From positions 1 through 15,979 of the forward strand of contig CAZUBF010000080.1 of NCBI GenBank assembly GCA_964618555.1: a stretch of 15,979 bases of DNA, read 5' to 3'. The translations under genes and the position numbers were made by a program. Each line of letters opens with the position of its first letter. The first letter of the stretch is position 1. The DNA comes from Calidifontimicrobium sp964618555. GTDB taxonomy: Bacteria > Pseudomonadota > Gammaproteobacteria > Burkholderiales > Burkholderiaceae_C. The notes below the pieces were generated by a model that ran no database searches, was not told where the DNA came from, and saw nothing but the letters and a program-made list of their open reading frames with translations. This document shows, in pieces, positions 1 through 6,922 of the stretch.

Positions 1-1389
1 CAGGATCATGTCCTTCTTGCGGTCGACGATGCGGAAGTAGCCGCGCTCGTCGACGACACCGATGTCGCCGCTGCGGAAGAACCCGTCGGCGGTCATCACC
101 TTGGCCGTCTCGTCCGGGCGTTGCCAGTAGCCGGCCATCACCTGCGGGCCGCGGATCGCGATCTCGCCCGGCGTGCCCGGGGGCGCCTCGCCACCGGCGT
201 CGTCGAGCAGCTTGAGCTCGGTGCCGGGCAGCGGCAGACCGATGCTGCCGGTGAACGCGTCGCTGTCGACCGGATTGCAGGTCGCCGACGGCGAAGTCTC
301 CGACAGCCCGTAGCCCTCGACGATCGGGCAGCCGGTCTTCTCGAGCCACAGCCGCGCGGTGGCCGACTGCACCGCCATGCCGCCGCCGACGCAGATGCGC
401 AAGTGGCTCCAGTCGACCTTGCCGACGTCGGGGTGGTGGGCGATCGCGCTGAACAGCGTGTTGACTGCCGGGAGGCTGTGGAAGCGGTGCCGCGACAGCT
501 CGGCGAGCAGCGCCGGCAGGTCGCGCGCGTTCGGGATCAGCAGGTTGCACCCGCCCATGCGCATGCCCAGCATCATGTTCGCCGTGAAGCCGAAGATGTG
601 GTACAGCGGCAACGCGCACACGGTGACGATCTGCTCGCCGGCCGGGACCTTCTTCAGCGCCGGCTGGTACCAGGCCTCGGACTGCAGCACGTTGGCCACG
701 AGGTTGCGGTGCAGCAGCACCGCGCCCTTGCTGACACCGGTGGTGCCGCCGGTGTACTGCAGCAGCGCGATGTCGTCGGGGCCGACGCTCGGCGTGGTGT
801 GGCGCAGCCGGCGGCCACGCGCGACCACGTCGTTGAAGCGCAGCGCGCCGGGGATCGCGTACGCCGGCACCAGCTTGCGCACGTTGCGCACGACGTGGTT
901 GACCAGCGCGCCCTTGAGCCGCCCGAGCAGGTCGCCCATCGACGCGACGACCACCTTCTTCGTCGGCACCGCGTCGATCACCTGCTGCAGCGTGGCGGCG
1001 AAGTTCTCGAGGATCACGATGGCCTTCGAACCCGAGTCCTTGAGCTGGCGCTCGAGCTCGCGCGGCGTGTACAGCGGGTTGACGTTGACCACCACACCGC
1101 CGGCGCGCAGGATGCCGGCCACCGCCACCGGGTACTGCGGCACGTTGGGCATCATCACCGCGACGCGATCGCCGCGCTCGATCCCCTGCGACTGCAGCCA
1201 TGCGGCGAAGGCCTGCGACAGCGCATCGACCTCGCCGAAGCGGATCGAGCGGCCCATGAACTTGTAGGCGCACAGGTCGCGGTGGCGGCGGAACGCGTCC
1301 TCGAGAAGCGCCACCAGCGACGGGTACACATCGGTCCTGATCTCGGCCGGCACGCCTGCGGGGTACTGCTTGAGCCAGGTCTTGTGCAT
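1..1389 (-). CDS. fadD: Long-chain-fatty-acid--CoA ligase, C-terminus cut by window edge
   Basis: Activates fatty acids to acyl-CoA through an acyl-adenylate, feeding beta-oxidation at the inner face of the membrane. The 463 residues visible include the AMP-binding P-loop YTGGTTGVSKG (about 212-222), the adenylate-site motif GYGLSETSPS (about 359-368), the RSGDIG aspartate (about 442) and DRKKDMI at the edge. FadD proteins are usually about 560 residues, so roughly 100 residues of the C-terminal lid domain, including the catalytic lysine, lie beyond position 1. The start is the ATG at 1389 giving MHKTWLKQYP, a typical FadD beginning; no strong Shine-Dalgarno sequence precedes it. The protease gene upstream on the same strand ends 120 bases before this start, so a shared transcript is possible but not shown. 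The family is certain; chain-length preference cannot be read, and other acyl-CoA ligase subfamilies are less likely. Confidence 0.95.
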   Translation of the reverse strand, partial: MHKTWLKQYPAGVPAEIRTDVYPSLVALLEDAFRRHRDLCAYKFMGRSIRFGEVDALSQAFAAWLQSQGIERGDRVAVMMPNVPQYPVAVAGILRAGGVVVNVNPLYTPRELERQLKDSGSKAIVILENFAATLQQVIDAVPTKKVVVASMGDLLGRLKGALVNHVVRNVRKLVPAYAIPGALRFNDVVARGRRLRHTTPSVGPDDIALLQYTGGTTGVSKGAVLLHRNLVANVLQSEAWYQPALKKVPAGEQIVTVCALPLYHIFGFTANMMLGMRMGGCNLLIPNARDLPALLAELSRHRFHSLPAVNTLFSAIAHHPDVGKVDWSHLRICVGGGMAVQSATARLWLEKTGCPIVEGYGLSETSPSATCNPVDSDAFTGSIGLPLPGTELKLLDDAGGEAPPGTPGEIAIRGPQVMAGYWQRPDETAKVMTADGFFRSGDIGVVDERGYFRIVDRKKDMIL

Positions 1390-1509
1390 CGCGCTGCGCT
1401 CGAGGGAACGGGCGATTCTGACGGAACGCTGACAGCGCCAGCATCAGGGGATTCGATAGCGGCACCGGTATGCCGCCGGGCCGGCGCGCTGCGGGCGCTT
1501 CGGGGGCGG

Positions 1510-1989
1510 TCAGTTCATGTCGATCGTGAGCACGCCGTCGGCCTGCCGCCACTGCAGCCGGCCGAGCACGTCCATGCCCAGCAGCGGGCGGTCGCGCAGC
1601 CCTTCGAGCGCGATCACGCGCAGCGCGCGCGCCTGCACGCCGCCGTCGAGCGCCACGTCGACACGCACCACCTGCCCGGTCACCGGCCCGCCGGCGGTGT
1701 GCGAGCGCACCTGGCCGATCGGCGCCAGGCCCAGTCGCGACGCCAGCGACGCCGGGATCGCCGTGCTCGTCGCGCCGGTGTCGACGAGGAAGTCGACGGC
1801 CACGCCGTCGATCGTGCCCGGCCAGTGGTAGTGGCCGTCGCGCGCGCGGCGGATCTCGATCACACCGGCGGCGGCGCTGAACTGCGTCGCGGCCGCCTGC
1901 CGCTGCCAGGCCTGCACCGCGACGAACAGCAGCGTGCCCAGCAGCAGCCAGACGGTGGCGATCTTCAACGTGTGCGGCAGGTCGCGCAT
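1510..1989 (-). CDS. Membrane-anchored retropepsin-like aspartic protease (clan AA, TIGR02281-like)
   Basis: A 159-residue protein with one N-terminal hydrophobic segment (about residues 10-27) and a single retropepsin-like half-domain. The catalytic motif is visible as FLVDTGATSTAIP with Asp70-Thr71-Gly72, and the second signature LLGMDVLGRL lies at about 136-145. Such one-domain proteases must dimerise to build an active site. The layout resembles the bacterial family in which the anchor leads to a periplasmic domain. The ATG at 1989 gives MRDLPHTLKIATVWLL, with a basic residue before the hydrophobic stretch. It is divergent from the VOC gene, with about 60 bases between starts. The natural substrate is unknown. 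Family assignment is firm; the cellular role is not. Confidence 0.88.
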   Translation of the reverse strand: MRDLPHTLKIATVWLLLGTLLFVAVQAWQRQAAATQFSAAAGVIEIRRARDGHYHWPGTIDGVAVDFLVDTGATSTAIPASLASRLGLAPIGQVRSHTAGGPVTGQVVRVDVALDGGVQARALRVIALEGLRDRPLLGMDVLGRLQWRQADGVLTIDMN

Positions 1990-2049
1990 GCCGCGACAAT
2001 GCCATGGATCGCCCGCCCGCCGCAGCACGCCCTGCAGAAAGCCTTCGCG

Positions 2050-2463
2050 ATGCGCAGCCTGTTCCACCTCGCGTACCATGTACACGACCTCGACGCGGCG
2101 CGCGCCTTCTACGGCGGCGTGCTCGGCTGCCACGAAGGCCGCAGCACCGACACCTGGGTCGACTTCGACTTCTTCGGCCACCAGCTCTCGCTGCACCTGG
2201 GCGCGCCGTTCGCGACCAGCGACACCGGACGCGTCGGCGAGCATCTCGTGCCGATGCCGCACCTGGGCGTGGTGCTCGAGCTGGCCGAGTGGCGCGCGCT
2301 GGCCGACCGGCTGGTGGCCGCCGGCATCGACTTCGTGCTGCCGCCGCAGGTGCGCTTCGAGGGCCTGGCCGGCGAGCAGTGGACGATGTTCTTCCGCGAT
2401 CCGTCGGGCAACCCGATCGAGGTCAAGGGCTTCGCTTCGCTCGACGCGGTCTACGCGACGTAG
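2050..2463 (+). CDS. VOC (glyoxalase/extradiol dioxygenase fold) protein
   Basis: A 137-residue single-domain protein of the vicinal-oxygen-chelate superfamily, closest in memory to the COG3565 'predicted dioxygenase' group. The first beta-alpha-beta unit is FHLAYHVHDLDAARAFYGG, with a possible metal-binding His near residue 10; the repeat unit has PHLGVVLEL (about 70-78) and ends with FFRDPSGNPIEVKGF, whose Glu124 fits the usual metal-ligand position. The start at 2050 gives the normal family beginning MRSLFHLAYHV. An in-frame ATG at 1999 would add 17 unremarkable residues, but it falls inside a GACAAT -10-like box (1995-2000), so I prefer the shorter form. Its 3' end overlaps the opposite FAH-family gene by 13 bases. 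The substrate is unknown. Confidence 0.9.
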   Translation: MRSLFHLAYHVHDLDAARAFYGGVLGCHEGRSTDTWVDFDFFGHQLSLHLGAPFATSDTGRVGEHLVPMPHLGVVLELAEWRALADRLVAAGIDFVLPPQVRFEGLAGEQWTMFFRDPSGNPIEVKGFASLDAVYAT

Positions 2464-3434
2464 GCGGCCACCGCTTGCTCGATCGCGCCGAACACCGACT
2501 GCCCGTCGCGCCCGCGCACGTCGGCGCGCACGCGGTCGCCGAAGCGCAGGTACGCGGTGCGCGGCGCGCCGTGCTCGAGCACCTCGAGCGCGCGCTTCTC
2601 GGCCAGGCACGCGAAGCCGCGCGACGCGTCGGCGTGGCTCGCGGCGCCGGCACCGACCAGGCTGCCGGCGCCGAGCGCGCGCGCGCCGGCGAGCCGCGCG
2701 ACGAGCCGGCCGAAGTCGAAGGCCATGCCGTCGGCCGCGTCGACCAGCCCGACGCGCCTGCCGTTGACCGCGAACTCGACGCTCAGGTGCACGCGCCCGC
2801 GCTGCCACGCGTCGCCGAGCTCGTCGGGCGTCACCGCCACCGGCGCGAACGCGGTGGCCGGGTGCGCCTGCAGCGCTGCCGCGTCGTGCGCTGCAACTGC
2901 GGGCAGCGCATGGCGCAGGCTCCAGTCGGCGGCCAGCAGCAGCAGGCGCACGCCGTCGAGCGCGCGAGCCGCGTCGGCGCCGCGAGGAACGTCGCCGGTC
3001 ATCGCGACCAGGCCGGCCTCGACGTCGATGCCGGCCTCCTCGTCGACGAAGCGCACTTCGTCGCAGGGGCCGAGGAAGTGGTCGCCGGCGCCGCGGCGCA
3101 GCGCCGGCGTGTGGTGCAGGTCGGCCTCGACCTCGACGCCGCGCCCGCGCGCCAGGCGCTCGACGTGGCTCGGATAGGCACCGACGACCCACTGGTGCGC
3201 GCGCGGCAGCGGCGCCATGCACCTCGACGGCTCGAAGGCGAACGCGTGCCGCGCCTTGCCGCCGTTGAGCGTCGCGTACAGGTCCTCGAGCTGCGGCGAG
3301 ACGAAGTTCCAGTCGTCGAGCAGTTGCTGCAGGCGCGTGGCGATGCCGGTCGCAAAATGCGCGCTCGCGAGGTCGCGCGAGACGACGACGAGCTGGCCGT
3401 CGCGCGAGCCGTCGTGATAGGTGGCCAGTTTCAT
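2451..3434 (-). CDS. Fumarylacetoacetate hydrolase family protein with altered metal site
   Basis: A 327-residue protein of the FAH superfamily, which cleaves C-C bonds of acylpyruvate-type substrates with a bound Mg or Ca ion. Residues 1-80 are an FAH N-terminal domain (MKLATYHDGSRDGQLVVVSR, LEDLYATLNGGKARHAF, RCMAPLPRA); the remainder is the FAH catalytic fold, with DFLGPCDEV-like, VTPDELGDAW, SRGFACLAEKRA and GQSVFGAIEQ segments. Catalytic His90 (in PSHVE) and Asp170 (in AADWSLR) are present. Against family members I remember, the aspartate before the His (WADGS in relatives) is Val here (WVVG, about 83-84), and the second Glu of the E-x-E ligand pair is Gly141 (EAG instead of EAE). Activity may therefore be reduced or changed. 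Start ATG at 3434 is the family start. It is divergent from the DUF3108 gene across 63 bases. Confidence 0.9.
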   Translation of the reverse strand: MKLATYHDGSRDGQLVVVSRDLASAHFATGIATRLQQLLDDWNFVSPQLEDLYATLNGGKARHAFAFEPSRCMAPLPRAHQWVVGAYPSHVERLARGRGVEVEADLHHTPALRRGAGDHFLGPCDEVRFVDEEAGIDVEAGLVAMTGDVPRGADAARALDGVRLLLLAADWSLRHALPAVAAHDAAALQAHPATAFAPVAVTPDELGDAWQRGRVHLSVEFAVNGRRVGLVDAADGMAFDFGRLVARLAGARALGAGSLVGAGAASHADASRGFACLAEKRALEVLEHGAPRTAYLRFGDRVRADVRGRDGQSVFGAIEQAVAAYVA

Positions 3435-3497
3435 GGACGTGGATGACGTGAATGCGGCGGTGAAGGCCGCGATTGTCGCCAGCGCGGAGCGCGCGCC

Positions 3498-4694
3498 ATG
3501 GCGCTGAGCGCGGCGCGGCGGCGCCGCGTCGCGCTGGCCGCGGCGGCGCTCGGCGCGACAGTGCTGCACCTGGGGCTGCTGCGCGGCGTCGCACCGGCGG
3601 CCCCACAGACGACGCCGCTGCGACTGGCGGCGACCGTCGAAGTGCGGTCGCTGCTGTCCGCGCCGATCGACGCCGACGTCGCCGACGCCACGGTGCCAGC
3701 TGCGCCTGCGGTTGCCGACGCACCCGCGGCCCCGCCGCCGCGAGCCACCCGCGTGCGCGCCGCCGCACCGCCCGCGGCGCAGTCGCCCGCCGTGGCGCGG
3801 CGCAGCGCCTCGCCCGCCGTGGCCGCGGCGACCGAGGTCGTCGCGCCGCAGTCCGTCGTCGACGCGCCGCCTCCCGCACGCGCGCCTGCACCCGCCGGCG
3901 ACCCGGGTGCGACGCCGGCGCCGGACGCCGACGCGGCCGAGGCGTCGTCCAGCGCGCCCGCGTTCGACACCGTGCTCGCCGCCGTGACGCCCGCCGCTGC
4001 CGCCACCCCGGCGGCGGCCGAGCGCGTGCCGGTCTACGCGACGCAACTGCCGCCGTCGTTCCAGTGGCGCTACGCGCTGCGGCGCGGCATCGTGTCGGGC
4101 AAGGGCGCGCTCGACTTCCGGCGCGAGACGCAGCGCTACACGTTGACGCTCGACGGCAGTGTTGGCGGCCTGCCGCTGCTCGAGTGGACCAGCCAGGGCG
4201 GGTTCGACGATGCCGGCGTCGCGCCCGAGCGCTTCGTGATCCGACAGGTCGGGCGCAGCGCGCGCGCCGCCAACTTCCAGCGCACCGCGGGCAAGATCAG
4301 CTACTCGGCTGTCGAGACGCAGCACCCGCTGCCGGCGGGCGCGCAGGACCGGCTGAGCTGGCTCGTGCAGCTCGCCGGCGTCGTTGCCGCGGCGCCCGAG
4401 CGGCACACCCGCGCAGGCGCGCAGATCGTGCTGATGGTCACCGGAGTGCGCGGCGACCTGGCGCCGTGGACCTTCGTCTCGCACGGGCTGCGCCGCGTCG
4501 AAACGCCGGAAGGCGCCGTCGACGCGATCGAGCTGCGCCGCGAGGCACGGCACGCGTTCGACACGCGCGGGGAGGTCTGGCTCGACGCGCAGCGCCATCA
4601 CCTGCCGGTGCGCCTGGTGCTGAGCACGATCGGCCGGCAGGGCGAGGTGACCGACGCACTGACGCTGGAGCTCGAGTCGACCGCACCGCGCTGA
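3498..4694 (+). CDS. DUF3108 domain protein with TonB-like Pro/Ala-rich N-terminus
   Basis: A 398-residue protein in three parts: a short Arg-rich start followed by a hydrophobic segment (about 10-30); a long Ala/Pro/Val-rich low-complexity stretch (about 31-175); and a folded C-terminal domain (about 176-398) starting YATQLPPSFQWRYALRRG and containing KGALDF, YTLTLDG, FVSHGL and the end segment GEVWLDAQRHHLPVRL. The C-terminal part matches what I know of DUF3108, a lipocalin-like or beta-rich periplasmic domain of unknown function. The layout, with a signal anchor plus proline-rich spacer, resembles TonB and suggests a protein anchored in the inner membrane reaching into the periplasm. GGAG at 3486-3489 sits 8 bases before the ATG and fixes the start. 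No function is claimed. Confidence 0.82.
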   Translation: MALSAARRRRVALAAAALGATVLHLGLLRGVAPAAPQTTPLRLAATVEVRSLLSAPIDADVADATVPAAPAVADAPAAPPPRATRVRAAAPPAAQSPAVARRSASPAVAAATEVVAPQSVVDAPPPARAPAPAGDPGATPAPDADAAEASSSAPAFDTVLAAVTPAAAATPAAAERVPVYATQLPPSFQWRYALRRGIVSGKGALDFRRETQRYTLTLDGSVGGLPLLEWTSQGGFDDAGVAPERFVIRQVGRSARAANFQRTAGKISYSAVETQHPLPAGAQDRLSWLVQLAGVVAAAPERHTRAGAQIVLMVTGVRGDLAPWTFVSHGLRRVETPEGAVDAIELRREARHAFDTRGEVWLDAQRHHLPVRLVLSTIGRQGEVTDALTLELESTAPR

Positions 4695-4791
4695 GCGCCG
4701 CGGCTGCCGGCGTCGTTCGCGCGGGCCGCGACAGCGCCAACCGGCCGCTCCCGCGACGCCGTGGACTTCAGGGCGCAGCGACGGACTCACT

Positions 4792-4812
4792 GCGGGAGGG
4801 CTTGATTCCCGC
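4792..4812. terminator. Weak hairpin downstream of the DUF3108 gene
   Basis: GCGGGA at 4792-4797 pairs with TCCCGC at 4807-4812 across a 9-base loop. It lies in the 164-base gap between the DUF3108 and DUF3567 genes and could end or slow the first transcript. There is no T-run, and such short GC stems are common by chance at this base composition. I saw no other structure or clear promoter in the gap. Confidence 0.2.
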
Positions 4813-4858
4813 GCCGCAGGCCGCATCTCCCACGCCGAGGGTTGATGAAAGTCCCGCC

Positions 4859-5134
4859 ATGCAGATGCTTTACAACTCGGATCAGTTCGCCGTGGTGCAG
4901 TTCGACCTGTCCGGCTTCGCCAGCGACGACGCACGCGAAGGCGGGCACGCGCGCGGCGGCTACGAGATCGTCGACAAGCTCGCGCGTCGCGAGATCTTCA
5001 TCGACGGCGCGCTGGCGCAGCGCTTCCGCGCCGGCGTCGAGGCACTGATCGAACGCGAACCGTCGGTCGAGGCGATCGACGACTTCATCGCAGGCTACAC
5101 GCAGCTCGCGCAGCAGCCGGTCGTGCTGCACTGA
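4859..5134 (+). CDS. DUF3567 small protein
   Basis: A 91-residue cytoplasmic protein without signal or membrane segment. It begins MQMLYNSDQFAVVQFDL and contains RGGYEIVDKLARREIFIDGALAQRF in the middle, which I recognise as the DUF3567 family, small proteins I know only from betaproteobacteria. An acidic C-terminal half (EREPSVEAIDDFIAGY) follows. The start at 4859 is the conserved family start; the ribosome binding site is poor. It stands between the DUF3108 gene and the GGDEF-EAL gene, all on the plus strand, with gaps of 164 and 120 bases, so it is probably transcribed on its own. Function is unknown. Confidence 0.85.
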   Translation: MQMLYNSDQFAVVQFDLSGFASDDAREGGHARGGYEIVDKLARREIFIDGALAQRFRAGVEALIEREPSVEAIDDFIAGYTQLAQQPVVLH

Positions 5135-5254
5135 AGCGGCGCGCGGCGGCGCGCCGGGCCGACCCTTCGGGGGTGCCGCCGGCGCGTGACGGGCTTCACG
5201 ACCCGGGCGCGGCGACGCTCAACGTTGCTGCCGCGACGCCGATACGGCAGCGAT

Positions 5255-6772
5255 ATGGCTGCGTGGTCCGACTCGATCCACCTGCAGACCGGCGACGCGC
5301 TGTCGATCGGCGCGCTGCTGGTCGCCGCGCTGCTGGTGCTGGTGCTGGCCACGCTGGTGCGCGACCGCCGCCGCGCGCGCCAGACCGCGTCGCTGGCCGC
5401 GTCGCTGCAGGACGCCAACGACGAGTTGCACAAGCTCGCCTACCGCGACGCGCTGACCGACCTCGCGAACCGGGTGCAGTTCGACACGCTGCTCGACCGC
5501 GCGGTGCGCCGCTGCGACGACCACGGCGGCGCCTTGGCGGTGCTGCTGGTCGACCTCGACGCGTTCAAGCCGGTCAACGACACCTTCGGCCACGGCTGTG
5601 GCGACGAGGTGCTGCGCGAAGTCGCGCGCCGGCTGGGCGCCGCCGCCGGTGCCGGGGTCGCCGCGGCGCGCGTCGGCGGCGACGAGTTCCTGCTGCTGGC
5701 CGAGGGCGACCGCGGCGCCGCCGCGGCGCTGGCGCAGCGCGTGCTCGGCGCGCTGGTCGCGCCGATCACCGCCGAGGGGCGCGAGGTGCACGTGTCGTGC
5801 TCGATCGGCATCGCGCTGTACCCGGTGCACGGCTCGCGCCCGACGCTGCTGTCGCGCGCCGACGCGGCGATGTTCGCCGCCAAGCGCTCGGGCGGCGCCA
5901 CCTACGCGATCTTCGAGCCGTCGATGGAGCCCGACATCCGCGGCCACCTCGACCTCGCGCGCGACCTGCGGCGCGCCATCGACGCCGGCGAGCTCGAGCT
6001 GCTGTACCAGCCGAAGATCGACGCGCGCAGCGGCCAGGTCACCGCCGCCGAGGCGCTGCTGCGCTGGCACCATCCTCAGCGCGGGCTGGTCAGCCCGACG
6101 GTGTTCGTGCCGATCGCCGAGCGCCACGGGCTGATCGCCGCGCTCGGCCACTGGGTCATCGAGGACGCCTGCCGCCAGGCCCGCGCCTGGCGCGACGCCG
6201 GTCTGCGCATGCGCGTGGCGATCAACCTGTCGGCGTACCAGCTGCGCCGCGAGGACCTGGTCGACCGGCTGCTCGAGGCGCTGGCGCGCCACGGCGTGCG
6301 CCCGGCGCAGTTCACCTGCGAGATCACCGAGACGGTGGCGATGGAGGACACGCTGGTCACCAAGCGTGCCTTCGAGCGCCTGGGCGCGGCCGGCATGCAC
6401 GTGTCGATCGACGACTTCGGCACCGGGTACTCGAGCCTCGCGTACCTGCGCCAGCTGCCGGTGCAGGAGCTGAAGATCGACCGCAGCTTCGTCACCGACC
6501 TCGCGGCCAGCGACGACGCGCGCGCGATCGTCGAGGCGGTGCTGCGCATGGCGCATGCGCTCGGGCTGAAGGTCGTTGCCGAGGGGGTCGAGACGCCCCA
6601 GCAGCGCGACATGCTCGTGGCGCTGGGCTGCGACGAGCTGCAGGGCTACCTCTTCGCCAAGCCGATGAGCGCGCGCGCGCTGACGCTGTGGGCCACCGAC
6701 GACGGCCCGCTGCGGGCGCCGATCGACTTCCGCGCGTCGCTGTTCGCCGAGACGGCACCGGCGCCGCTGTAG
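5255..6772 (+). CDS. Membrane-anchored GGDEF-EAL protein (c-di-GMP turnover)
   Basis: A 505-residue protein that may both make and break cyclic-di-GMP. One transmembrane segment (about 18-36) and a short basic linker lead directly into the GGDEF domain (about 60-225), with no PAS or other sensor domain. The GGDEF motif is exact (141-145), but the RxxD inhibitory site normally just before it is absent, so product inhibition there is unlikely. The EAL domain (about 245-495) has every catalytic element I can check: EAL at 266-268, INLS, EITET, DDFGTGYSS (386-394), LKIDRSF, AEGVET and the final LQGYLFAKP. The ATG at 5255 places the membrane segment normally; an in-frame GTG at 5186 would add 23 Arg-rich residues and seems less likely. 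Both activities look chemically possible; which dominates cannot be told. Confidence 0.93.
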   Translation: MAAWSDSIHLQTGDALSIGALLVAALLVLVLATLVRDRRRARQTASLAASLQDANDELHKLAYRDALTDLANRVQFDTLLDRAVRRCDDHGGALAVLLVDLDAFKPVNDTFGHGCGDEVLREVARRLGAAAGAGVAAARVGGDEFLLLAEGDRGAAAALAQRVLGALVAPITAEGREVHVSCSIGIALYPVHGSRPTLLSRADAAMFAAKRSGGATYAIFEPSMEPDIRGHLDLARDLRRAIDAGELELLYQPKIDARSGQVTAAEALLRWHHPQRGLVSPTVFVPIAERHGLIAALGHWVIEDACRQARAWRDAGLRMRVAINLSAYQLRREDLVDRLLEALARHGVRPAQFTCEITETVAMEDTLVTKRAFERLGAAGMHVSIDDFGTGYSSLAYLRQLPVQELKIDRSFVTDLAASDDARAIVEAVLRMAHALGLKVVAEGVETPQQRDMLVALGCDELQGYLFAKPMSARALTLWATDDGPLRAPIDFRASLFAETAPAPL

Positions 6773-6922
6773 GCGCGAGCGAGCCGGAGCGCCGCATCGG
6801 CGGCAGCCGTGCGTGCTCGTCACGTGGGCGGCCGTTGCGAAGATCCGGTTCGGACTGGGCTCCGGGGTCGCGGTGGGCGAGTCGCGGCCGTCAGGGAGCC
6901 AGCCGCTTCCTACAATCGCCCG
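6773..6922. other. Intergenic gap between the GGDEF-EAL and metH N-module genes
   Basis: 150 bases. Directly after the stop there are short GC inverted repeats (GGCGC near 6773 with GCGCC near 6790; GCCGC with GCGGC just after), but none is followed by a T-run. The right end contains the TACAAT box listed separately. I looked for a second SAH riboswitch here and saw no GAGGAGCG core. Confidence 0.4.
6911..6916 (+). promoter_or_regulatory. Probable -10 box (TACAAT) of the metH N-module
   Basis: TACAAT ends only 6 bases before the ATG at 6923. Transcription would then start at or within a few bases of the start codon, giving a leaderless or nearly leaderless mRNA, which fits the absence of a Shine-Dalgarno sequence. 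No good -35 hexamer is visible about 17 bases upstream. Confidence 0.5.

Noticed and set aside
1390..1509. A fadD promoter with a GTCAG repeat near the start
   Set aside because: CTGTCA and CAGAAT on the minus strand are only 9 bases apart, too close for -35/-10 elements; no convincing alternative was seen.
121..2463. A 780-codon open frame on the plus strand running across the fadD and protease genes
   Set aside because: Its first part is the antisense of fadD and is Arg/Ala/His-rich without domains; only the last 137 codons (2050-2463) are a real VOC gene.
6773..6922. A second SAH or cobalamin riboswitch before metH part 1
   Set aside because: No GAGGAGCG core with matching CTCGG arm and no B12-box-like sequence; the TACAAT box is too close to the ATG to leave room for a leader.
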